Source: Haliea sp.
GTDB taxonomy: Bacteria > Pseudomonadota > Gammaproteobacteria > Pseudomonadales > Halieaceae
Reading direction: 5' to 3'
Assembly (NCBI GenBank): GCA_002692965.1
Contig: NZNC01000016.1
Location: 1-64,000 of the forward strand
Length of the DNA stretch: 64,000 nt
The notes beneath the pieces are model-generated. The model was not told the origin of the DNA. It made no database searches and was given only the letters and a program-made list of their open reading frames with translations. Below, piece by piece: positions 7,018 to 15,042 of this stretch (position 1 is its first letter; each line of letters opens with the position of its first letter). The position numbers and the translations under genes were made by a program.

Positions 7018-8487
7018 ATGGCTCAGGGCAAAGGCTGGCACTTTTATGGGCGGCGTCTGGAGCTGGATCAGATGCAGCGGATATTGGCTCGGGAGCGCTG
7101 GTTCTTCTTGCAGATTTCCGGCAGGCGACGTATTGGCAAGACGGCACTGATCCAGCAGGCCTTGCAGGCTCGCCGTCACGACAAGACGCTATACATCCAG
7201 ATTCCTGACTCCGACGCAGTAGGGGTGGTCGCGGCCTGCAATGGCTATCTCGAAACCTTCGGGCTGCCTCAGCGGGTTTCCAGCCTGAATGGTCTGGCAA
7301 GGCTCATTGGCGACCTGGTGCGGCAGGATTACGTGGTTGCCCTGGATGAGTTCCAGTACTTTCATCGCAAGCAGCTCAGCGATTTCTGCTCCTATCTGCA
7401 GGCTGTCGTGGACGAACTGTCGGCAGTCAGCCATGAGGTGAAGGGCGGTTTGATCGTGCTCGGGTCATTACATGCAGAAATGACGGCGCTGCTAGAGGAC
7501 CGCGATGCACCGCTGTTCAACCGCACTACGGACACGATAGAGCTCTCGCACCTTGATGTTGCGTCCGTATTGGACATTCTCGAAAACTATGCTGATCTGG
7601 CACCGGAGCGGCTGCTGTTCCTGTGGAATCTTTTTGAAGGCGTGCCTAAGTTTTACCGCGACGCCTATGAGCAGGGGGTGCTGGATGCCTCCAGACATGA
7701 CTTGCTGGAAAGGCTTTTCTTCGCCAGTTCTTCGCCGTTGAGAAACGAGGCGGACAACTGGTTCCTTCGAGAGCTGCGTGGCCGCTACGACATGCTGCTG
7801 CAATACCTGGCGACCCACCCGGGATGCAGCAATGCCGAGATAGAAGGGGCCATGGCAACAATTTCCGGTCCTGGAGAAGTCAAGCAGGTGGGTGGCTACC
7901 TGAAGGTTCTGAGCGAGCGCTACCAGATGATCGAGCGGCGTCTGCCTATCTTTGCCAAAGCTACAGCGCGCTCTGGTCGCTATTACATCAAGGACAATTT
8001 TCTGCGGGCGTGGCTGGGTGCGTTGCAAAAGCCCGTGTCTGCCTCTGCATTTCGTCCCATGAGTCAACTGATTGCTCAGGCGGATCAGCAACTCCAGATT
8101 GTTGAGGGCCATGCACTGGAGGACCTGGCGGCGACGATCTATGAAGAACACAGCCGACTGGGTCTCGGTGACTTTGCACTGACGCACCGTGTGTCCGGCT
8201 ACTGGGACAGATCCGACGTTGAAATCGATCTGGTGGCACTCAACGAAGATGAGTGCCGCATACGCTTTGTTACCTGCAAGCGCAATGCGGAAAAGCTGCC
8301 TGGATCGATTGCCTCCCTCAAGGCAGCGTCTCATCGCTTCCTGTCGGCGCAGAAGCGCTTCGCCAAATGGCAGGTAGATTATGCGGCAATTGCGCCAGAG
8401 ATTGCCGAACCCACGCGACAGGCACTTCAGGCAGGGGGCGTGATTGCCCAGAGCCTGGCAAGCTTGATTGCGGTATACCGTCACTAA
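7018..8487 (+). CDS. AAA+ ATPase with DUF234-like C-terminal domain
   Basis: This is a 489-residue protein of the archaeal-ATPase/COG1672 type. Walker A is GRRRIGKT (Gly35-Thr42) and Walker B is VVALDEFQYF (Asp110-Glu111). A winged-helix region follows, then a C-terminal DUF234 domain. That domain normally has a PD-(D/E)xK-like core. Here Asp404 (EID) is kept, but the usual E-x-K position reads Thr419-Cys-Lys421, so nuclease activity is doubtful. It is the first gene of an operon with the giant helicase (9 nt away) and the RelE-UvrD helicase. By analogy with STAND-like ATPases it may be a sensor or switch; this is an inference. Confidence 0.85.
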   Translation: MAQGKGWHFYGRRLELDQMQRILARERWFFLQISGRRRIGKTALIQQALQARRHDKTLYIQIPDSDAVGVVAACNGYLETFGLPQRVSSLNGLARLIGDLVRQDYVVALDEFQYFHRKQLSDFCSYLQAVVDELSAVSHEVKGGLIVLGSLHAEMTALLEDRDAPLFNRTTDTIELSHLDVASVLDILENYADLAPERLLFLWNLFEGVPKFYRDAYEQGVLDASRHDLLERLFFASSSPLRNEADNWFLRELRGRYDMLLQYLATHPGCSNAEIEGAMATISGPGEVKQVGGYLKVLSERYQMIERRLPIFAKATARSGRYYIKDNFLRAWLGALQKPVSASAFRPMSQLIAQADQQLQIVEGHALEDLAATIYEEHSRLGLGDFALTHRVSGYWDRSDVEIDLVALNEDECRIRFVTCKRNAEKLPGSIASLKAASHRFLSAQKRFAKWQVDYAAIAPEIAEPTRQALQAGGVIAQSLASLIAVYRH

Positions 8488-8496
8488 GGCACGCTC

Positions 8497-11400
8497 ATGA
8501 CCCCCGGCCTCCTCGCCAACGAAGTCTCCGCCGCCCTGCGCGAGTTCATCGTCAGCGGCTTCGAGACGGAAACCGCGCCCTTCAAGGGCGAGTTCCGCCG
8601 CCTGGTGGAGGAACAGCAGAATGGCGAGGCCTTTATCAAGGGGCCCTATGTGTCCATCGGGCTGCCGTTTCTGCCGGGCAGCGCGGGGCGCGACTTTTTC
8701 CCCGAGCTGCGCACCGAGTTTCCGCCCTATGCCCACCAGCAACAGGCCTGGCAGCGCCTCGCCTCCAGCCGCCAGGCGGCCAATACCCTGGTGGCCACCG
8801 GTACCGGATCGGGCAAGACCGAGTGTTTTCTCTATCCCATCCTCGACCACTGCCAGCGGGCCGCCACGCCGGGCATCAAGGCGATTGTCATCTACCCGAT
8901 GAATGCCCTGGCCACGGACCAGGCCAAACGCTTTGCCCAGATTATTCACGCCCAGCCGGCCCTCAAGGGCCTGCGGGTAGGCCTGTTCGTCGGTGGCGAT
9001 GCCCTGGGTACCAAGGTGATGGGCCCGGAGGCGGTGATTACCGACAAGGAGACCCTGCGCGCCTCGCCGCCGGATGTGCTGCTCACCAACTACAAGATGC
9101 TCGATTACCTGCTGATGCGGCCGAAGGACCAGCCGCTGTGGGCGCACAATGGCCCCCAGACCCTGCGCTACCTGGTGGTGGACGAGCTGCACACCTTCGA
9201 TGGCGCCCAGGGCACGGACCTTTCCCTGCTGATTCGCCGTCTGCGCGCCCGCTTCAGTCTGGACCCCCAGCAGCTTGTCTGCGTGGGCACCTCTGCCACC
9301 CTGGGCGGCGAGGACAGCGTCGCCGGCCTGCTGGCCTATGCCTCGGACGTGTTTGCCAGCCCCTTCCGCCGGGACGCCGTGGTAGGGGAGCAGCGGGTCA
9401 GCGACGGCGACTTCCTGGACAATATCGCCTACCTCAACCCCAACCCCGATGTCGGGCCGGAGGATCTCGCCGCGGCCCTGCAGCGCGGTCTGGAGGACTA
9501 TCTGCAGCTGGCCTGGGAGCTGTACTTCAGCGAGCCGCCAGCGGTGGATCTGGCCAGTAAGGAAGGGCGCATCGCGTTGGGCAAAGCCCTCAAGCAGCAC
9601 GGCCAGCTGGCCAACCTGCTGCGCCAGCTCAAGCTCAGCCAGCACACGCCCACTTTTGCCGAGCTGGTGCAGCGCCTCGCCGGGCAGGTCTCCCGGCGTT
9701 TTCAGCGCCAGCCGGAGCAGGCCCTGGTTGCCCTGCTGGCGCTGCTGGCCCACGCCCGGGCGGAAACCGGCCAGCCCTTTGTGCAGTTGCGCCTGCAGCT
9801 GTGGTCCCGAGAGCTGCGCCGCATCGTCGGTACCCTGCGCGAGCCGCGGGTGGTGGACGAGGCCCTGGAGCAGCTGGATGGCCACGCTGCAGAACGATTG
9901 CCACCCCTGCTGGCCTTCGGCGATGACCAACCGCCGAAGGACCAGGCGCAGATCCGCCTGCCGCTGGTGCAGTGTCGGGAGTGCCGGGGCACGGCCTGGT
10001 TGACGCGGATGGAGCAGGGGCATCCGGCGGATCAACAGATCGAAACCGAGATCGCCGCCATTTACCCGGTGTTCTTCGGCAATCATGCGGAGACCGCACT
10101 GCTGATGCCCTGGCAGGGACCGGACGCGCAGTCTTCTGGCGGTTTTGTGCTGGATCATTTTCGCGTCTGCCGGGACTGCGGACAGACGGCGGCGGTGGAT
10201 TATAGTGGCACCTGCAGTCGCTGCCAGGCCGGCAACGAGGCTCTGGTACGGGTATCGCGACCGCACATGCTGAAATCCGTGCGCCGCGGCGGCGTGAACC
10301 GGGTGGAGCACGAACACCACTGCCCCTACTGCGCCGCCCGGTCCGCCCTGGTGGTCTTCGGTGCTCGGGCCGCCAGCCTGAGTGCCGTGGCCATTCACCG
10401 CCTGTTCAGCAGCCGCGACAACGACGACCGCAAGCTGCTCACCTTCAGCGACTCGGTGCAGGATGCCACCCACCGCGCAGGTTTCTTTGCTGCCCGCACC
10501 TGGCAGAACAACGTGCGCATGGCCCTGGCCCAGTTGCTGGAAGCCCAGGCTGAGCCCCTGCCGCTGCCGGAGCTGCCCGAGCGCTTCGAGGCCTTCTGGC
10601 TGCAGCACGCGGGGCGGTCGGGCCGGCTGTCGCTGGCCGCCTATCTGCGCGAGTTCATGCCCCCGGACAAGCGCTTCCGGGCCGACTTCGAGCACTTCGA
10701 GCAGTCCGGCCTGGTGCCGGATCCTGCCCCCCTGCTCAAGCTGATTCGCGAGCGCATGCTCTGGCAGGCGCTGGAGGATCTTGCCTGGCGGGCCCCGGTG
10801 GGGCGCTCGTTGTATCGGGTGGGCGTCGCAGCCCTGGACTGGCCCTTGCCGCCGCTGCAACGGGCGGCCCGCGACTGGGCAGTGACGGTGGACAATACCC
10901 TGGGCTACCGGATTGACGACCAGGCCGCCGAAGCCTTCCTGCTTGGCCTGCTGCGTCACCTGGTGGGCCTGGGTGCCATTGGCCTGGAAGCCCTGCGCGC
11001 CTACCGGGAAAAGGGCGGCAAGGCCTACCTTTTGAGCTTTCTCGGTTTCGCGCCGGCCCTGGGCCCGGGCTCGGCCCGCCCGCGTTATCCCTCCCTGGGC
11101 AAGGGGGAGGGCCTGGAACCCCTGGTGGGCAACCGCGGCCCCGGCTGGTTCGAGCGCTGGCTGGCCTGCCTGAATCCGGCAATCCTGGTTGATCGCGGGC
11201 AGCTGGAAAAAGTGCTGGTAGCGGCCATGCAGGCCCTGTGCGATGTCGGCTTGCTGGTGCAGGAGCTGACCGAGCGCGGCCAGCCACTGTGGGTGCTGCC
11301 GCCGGAGCAGCTGGCCATCACCACGCAGCTGGAGGCACTGGAATGCCCCGGCTATCGCCCCCTGCATGTGCCGGCCTCCCAGGCGGAGCACTGGCTGGAC

Positions 11401-14400
11401 CTGCCGATGCTGAGCGCCGCCAACCCCGATCGGCGCTATTTGCACCGGGTGCCCCTGCGGGACTCGCTGTACCGCAATCTCTACCGCCACGGAGAAATCC
11501 ACCGGGTGATTGCCCACGAGCACACCGGTCTGCTGGCCGCCTCCGAGCGGGAGCGGGTGGAGCAGAGCTTTATCCAGGGCAGCAAGCCCTGGGAGTACAA
11601 CCTGCTTTCCGCCACGCCGACCCTGGAGATGGGCATCGACATTGGCGATCTGTCCAGCGTGCTGCTGTGCTCGGTGCCGCCGGCCCAGGCCAATTACCTG
11701 CAGCGGATCGGCCGCGGCGGGCGGCGGGACGGCAATTCCTTCGTGCTGACCGTGGCCAATGGCCGGCCCCACGACCTGGTCTTCTACGCCGACCCCGGGC
11801 GCATGCTGGATACCCCGGTGGAGCCCCCCGCGGTCTTCCTCAAGGCCCGCCATGTACTGCGCCGGCAGCTTCTGGCCTATGCCATGGACTGCTGGACCCG
11901 CTTTGCCCGGGGCGATAACCAGATACCCGCGACCATGCAGCCGGTGCTGGATGCGGTGGAAAAGTCCCAGGAGGACCGCTTCCCCTATACCCTGCTGCAC
12001 TACATCAAGCACAACATGCAGGAGATCTGGGACGGCTTCAGCGCCCATGTGGCCACCGAGCTGAGCGAGGACGATAGCGAGTTGCTGCGGCAGTATCTGT
12101 TCGGCGGCCCCCAGCACCCGGACAACCACCTGCAGCTGTATGTGCTGGGCCGGCTGAAACTGGTGGCGGACGAACGTCAGCGCATGGCCGAGAGCATCAA
12201 GGCCCTGGACAAGCAGATCGCCGCCCTCGGCAAGCAGCCCCAGGACGAGCACACCCAGGCGGAAATCCTCGAGTTGGAGCGCGAGGTGGCGGGCTACCGC
12301 AGCCTGCGCATTCGCCTTAACCGCCGGGAAACCCTGAATTTCTTTACCGACGAGGGCCTGCTGCCCAACTACGCCTTCCCGGAGGAGGGCACCACCCTGC
12401 ACTCGGTGATTTTCCGCAGCGAGCGCGGCAGCACGGGGGACGGGGCAGAGCGGGAGTTCATCAAGCGCGAGTACGAGTACCAGCGCCCCGCCCAGGCGGC
12501 CCTTACCGAGTTGGCGCCGGAGTCGGTGTTTTATGCCGGCAACCGCAAGGTGCAGATTTCCCGGGTGGAAACCGCCCGCGGCCGCAACGTCCAGGACTGG
12601 CGCTTCTGCCCCCGCTGCCACTATTCGGCGCCGGCGGACGACCCCGAGGCCGGTTACGCCGACAAGGTCTGTCCGCGCTGCCTCACGCCCCATTGGGGCG
12701 ATGAGAGTGCCCGCACCAAAATGCTCAAGATGACCCAGGTCTACGCCTTCACCAGCGCCAAGGACGCCCAACTGGACGACAATTCCGACGACCGCGAGCC
12801 GGACTTCTTCAACAAGCAGATGCTGATCGACTTCGATCCCTCGGCCGTCGACATCACCTGGGTGCTGGACGACCAGGACCGTCCCTTCGGTTTCGAATTC
12901 ATCCGCTCGGCGAAATTCCTCGAGGTGAATTTCGGGCGCCGGGAGGGGGAGGACCTGATCTTCGAGGTGGCCGGCGACGAGCTGCAGCGGGCCGGCTTCC
13001 CCATCTGCCGGGAGTGCGGCTCGGTGCAGCAGCGTCGCAGCGAAGCGGAGCACCTGAAGAGCTGCAGTTTTTCCCGCGGGCCGCGCAAGCTGCCCGGCGG
13101 GGCTGAGGATGGCGGCATCGAGAACTGCCTCTACCTGTACCGGCAGTTCAGCTCCGAGGCCCTGCGCATCCTGTTGCCGCGCCTGTCCACCGGCGGGACC
13201 GAGGAGCAGGTCAATTCCTTCGTGGCGGCCCTGCAGTTGGGCCTCAAGCGGCGCTTTGGCGGCAAGGTGGACCACCTGCGGGTGGCCTACCAGAGCGAGC
13301 CGGTGGGGCAGACTGACCAGCGCCGCCATTTCATCGTGCTCTATGATTCCGTCCCCGGCGGCACGGGCTACCTGCACGAACTGCTCAGCAAGGCCGAGCA
13401 CATGCAGTCGGTGTTCCGCATGGCCCACGATGTGATGGCTGCCTGCGACTGCTACGACAACAGCATAGACGGTTGCTACCGCTGCCTGCTGGAGTACCGC
13501 AACGCCTATGGCATGGAAAGCACCCGCAAGTCCCTGGCGCTGGAGATGCTGCGGGACATCGTCAACAGCGAGGCACCCTGGGTGGTGCGCGAGCAGTCCC
13601 TCAGTGCCCTGCAGGCCAACCCCTGGCTGGACAGCGAACTGGAAGCCCGCCTGGCCGAGGCCATGGGGCGCTTCTCCGGCGCCGACTGCGTGGGCGGGCA
13701 GGCGGTGCGGGCCAACCAGGACGTGGTGCGTGGCAAGATCGGCTTTCATCTGACCATTGGCCCGCTGGGTTACCAGGGCGAACCCCAGGTGGCCCTGACG
13801 CAGGCTGATGGGGTGCAGTTCGCCTGTACCCCGGACTTCGTGCTCTGGCCCGCGCGCAGCGGGCAGCGGCCGGTGGCGGTGTTTCTGGACGGCTACCAGT
13901 ACCACGACAAGAGCGTCGGCAAGGACCTGCTCAAACGGCAGAGCCTGATGCATGCAGGCTTTGTGGTGTGGAGCCTGAACTGGTACGACGTCAACCGGGT
14001 GCTGGGGGACAAGGCCATGGAGGTGCCGCTGCCCACCGGCATGACTTCACCGCAGCACAACCACGCTGCCGTGGCGAAGCTGGCCGAGCGCGCTGGTGTA
14101 AATCATCACGCCCGCTTTCTGGGGCACAGCAGTTTTGAGCTGCTGATGCACTTTCTCGCCAATCAGGATGCCGATGCTCTGGCAGCCCAGGCGCTGTTTT
14201 TCGCGCTGCAGTGCCTGCCGGCATCGGCCCTGGCAGACCCGGCGGTCAAGCAGCGGGTACTGGACAACCTGGGCGGCCTGCCCGCCGCCTTTACTGATCT
14301 GCAGCCTGCGTCCGTGGCCATGGCTGGTGCAGTGTCCCTGCAGGATGAAGGCAGTGCGGCGCCGGCTGCCATCGGCCTGGAATTGCTGGCCGGCCCGGAG

Positions 14401-15009
14401 CTGCTGAGCCACTTCGACCTGCGCCAGGCGATGGTCACGCTCTCCTACGACCTGAAACCCGGCGCTGAAAAGGCCGCTCTTTACACGTGGCAGCGCTTCT
14501 GGATGGCGGTGAACTTCCTGCAGTTTCTGCCGGTGTTCTACGCCTACACCCCGCAATCGAAACACGATGGCACTGCCGCCGGGCTGTTGTGGCCGGCGCC
14601 CTCGGCACCCATGCCTGCTTCCCCGTCCGGCAAGGCGCCGCTGGCTGAGTCGGGGGCCTCGGCTGCTTCCTCCATGCGAGCAACGGCCACAAGCCCGGGA
14701 GCACATCGGTTTGTCGTCGGCGTGGAACCCTCGTGGTACGGTCAGCTGGACGAAGCTATCGCCGAGGCGCTGCGAGCACAGGAGATCGACTGGCCGGAGG
14801 AACCGGAAGTAGGAGTTGATGTGCTGGATGCCAGCGAGGCCGCGATCGGCGTTGCCGAATTGCTGTTCCCGGAAAACCGGGTTGCGTTTCTTCTGGAGGA
14901 GGAGCCGGATCAGCTAGCAGCCCGTCCGCACCTCGAGGCACAGGGCTGGCAGGTCTGTACTTCTGCCGAGGCCTTGCTGCAGGTGTTTGCAGGGACAGGG
15001 AGCTCTTGA
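8497..15009 (+). CDS. Giant DEAD/DEAH helicase with Zn-finger insertion, DUF1998-like domain and nuclease-like tail
   Basis: This is a 2170-residue superfamily 2 helicase. Walker A is TGTGSGKT (101-108), motif II is DELH (229-232), motif IV-like LLTFSDSVQDA lies near 650, and motif VI is QRIGRGGRR (1069-1077). A long insertion between the two RecA lobes carries CxxC pairs at 493/496, 558/561, 573/576 and 609/612, probably zinc knuckles. A DUF1998/MZB-type cluster has Cys1650, 1652, 1660 and 1663. Further on, PDF (Asp1780) and FLDGYQYH (Asp1798-His1803), then VWSLNW, resemble a Vsr/DUF559-like nuclease core. A Pro/Ala/Ser linker (about 2033-2070) precedes a final small domain. It resembles DruE of Druantia and a fused DrmA-DrmB of DISARM, but no partner of either system is nearby. 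It is visibly more GC-rich than the genes before it. Confidence 0.9.
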   Translation: MTPGLLANEVSAALREFIVSGFETETAPFKGEFRRLVEEQQNGEAFIKGPYVSIGLPFLPGSAGRDFFPELRTEFPPYAHQQQAWQRLASSRQAANTLVATGTGSGKTECFLYPILDHCQRAATPGIKAIVIYPMNALATDQAKRFAQIIHAQPALKGLRVGLFVGGDALGTKVMGPEAVITDKETLRASPPDVLLTNYKMLDYLLMRPKDQPLWAHNGPQTLRYLVVDELHTFDGAQGTDLSLLIRRLRARFSLDPQQLVCVGTSATLGGEDSVAGLLAYASDVFASPFRRDAVVGEQRVSDGDFLDNIAYLNPNPDVGPEDLAAALQRGLEDYLQLAWELYFSEPPAVDLASKEGRIALGKALKQHGQLANLLRQLKLSQHTPTFAELVQRLAGQVSRRFQRQPEQALVALLALLAHARAETGQPFVQLRLQLWSRELRRIVGTLREPRVVDEALEQLDGHAAERLPPLLAFGDDQPPKDQAQIRLPLVQCRECRGTAWLTRMEQGHPADQQIETEIAAIYPVFFGNHAETALLMPWQGPDAQSSGGFVLDHFRVCRDCGQTAAVDYSGTCSRCQAGNEALVRVSRPHMLKSVRRGGVNRVEHEHHCPYCAARSALVVFGARAASLSAVAIHRLFSSRDNDDRKLLTFSDSVQDATHRAGFFAARTWQNNVRMALAQLLEAQAEPLPLPELPERFEAFWLQHAGRSGRLSLAAYLREFMPPDKRFRADFEHFEQSGLVPDPAPLLKLIRERMLWQALEDLAWRAPVGRSLYRVGVAALDWPLPPLQRAARDWAVTVDNTLGYRIDDQAAEAFLLGLLRHLVGLGAIGLEALRAYREKGGKAYLLSFLGFAPALGPGSARPRYPSLGKGEGLEPLVGNRGPGWFERWLACLNPAILVDRGQLEKVLVAAMQALCDVGLLVQELTERGQPLWVLPPEQLAITTQLEALECPGYRPLHVPASQAEHWLDLPMLSAANPDRRYLHRVPLRDSLYRNLYRHGEIHRVIAHEHTGLLAASERERVEQSFIQGSKPWEYNLLSATPTLEMGIDIGDLSSVLLCSVPPAQANYLQRIGRGGRRDGNSFVLTVANGRPHDLVFYADPGRMLDTPVEPPAVFLKARHVLRRQLLAYAMDCWTRFARGDNQIPATMQPVLDAVEKSQEDRFPYTLLHYIKHNMQEIWDGFSAHVATELSEDDSELLRQYLFGGPQHPDNHLQLYVLGRLKLVADERQRMAESIKALDKQIAALGKQPQDEHTQAEILELEREVAGYRSLRIRLNRRETLNFFTDEGLLPNYAFPEEGTTLHSVIFRSERGSTGDGAEREFIKREYEYQRPAQAALTELAPESVFYAGNRKVQISRVETARGRNVQDWRFCPRCHYSAPADDPEAGYADKVCPRCLTPHWGDESARTKMLKMTQVYAFTSAKDAQLDDNSDDREPDFFNKQMLIDFDPSAVDITWVLDDQDRPFGFEFIRSAKFLEVNFGRREGEDLIFEVAGDELQRAGFPICRECGSVQQRRSEAEHLKSCSFSRGPRKLPGGAEDGGIENCLYLYRQFSSEALRILLPRLSTGGTEEQVNSFVAALQLGLKRRFGGKVDHLRVAYQSEPVGQTDQRRHFIVLYDSVPGGTGYLHELLSKAEHMQSVFRMAHDVMAACDCYDNSIDGCYRCLLEYRNAYGMESTRKSLALEMLRDIVNSEAPWVVREQSLSALQANPWLDSELEARLAEAMGRFSGADCVGGQAVRANQDVVRGKIGFHLTIGPLGYQGEPQVALTQADGVQFACTPDFVLWPARSGQRPVAVFLDGYQYHDKSVGKDLLKRQSLMHAGFVVWSLNWYDVNRVLGDKAMEVPLPTGMTSPQHNHAAVAKLAERAGVNHHARFLGHSSFELLMHFLANQDADALAAQALFFALQCLPASALADPAVKQRVLDNLGGLPAAFTDLQPASVAMAGAVSLQDEGSAAPAAIGLELLAGPELLSHFDLRQAMVTLSYDLKPGAEKAALYTWQRFWMAVNFLQFLPVFYAYTPQSKHDGTAAGLLWPAPSAPMPASPSGKAPLAESGASAASSMRATATSPGAHRFVVGVEPSWYGQLDEAIAEALRAQEIDWPEEPEVGVDVLDASEAAIGVAELLFPENRVAFLLEEEPDQLAARPHLEAQGWQVCTSAEALLQVFAGTGSS

Positions 15010-15042
15010 TGCCAACCATTAGCGAGAATTGGGAAACCTGAC

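Noticed and set aside
7492-13953. A 2153-codon open frame on the minus strand
   Set aside because: It is antisense to the giant helicase and part of the ATPase. The translation is compositionally odd (His, Gln, Ala, Val rich) with no motifs, whereas the plus strand has complete helicase motifs. GC-rich codon bias opens such shadow frames.
8497-15009. Assignment of the giant helicase to Druantia or DISARM
   Set aside because: No DruH, DruA-D, DruM/F/G, DrmC or methyltransferase gene is present around it, so only the family resemblance is kept.
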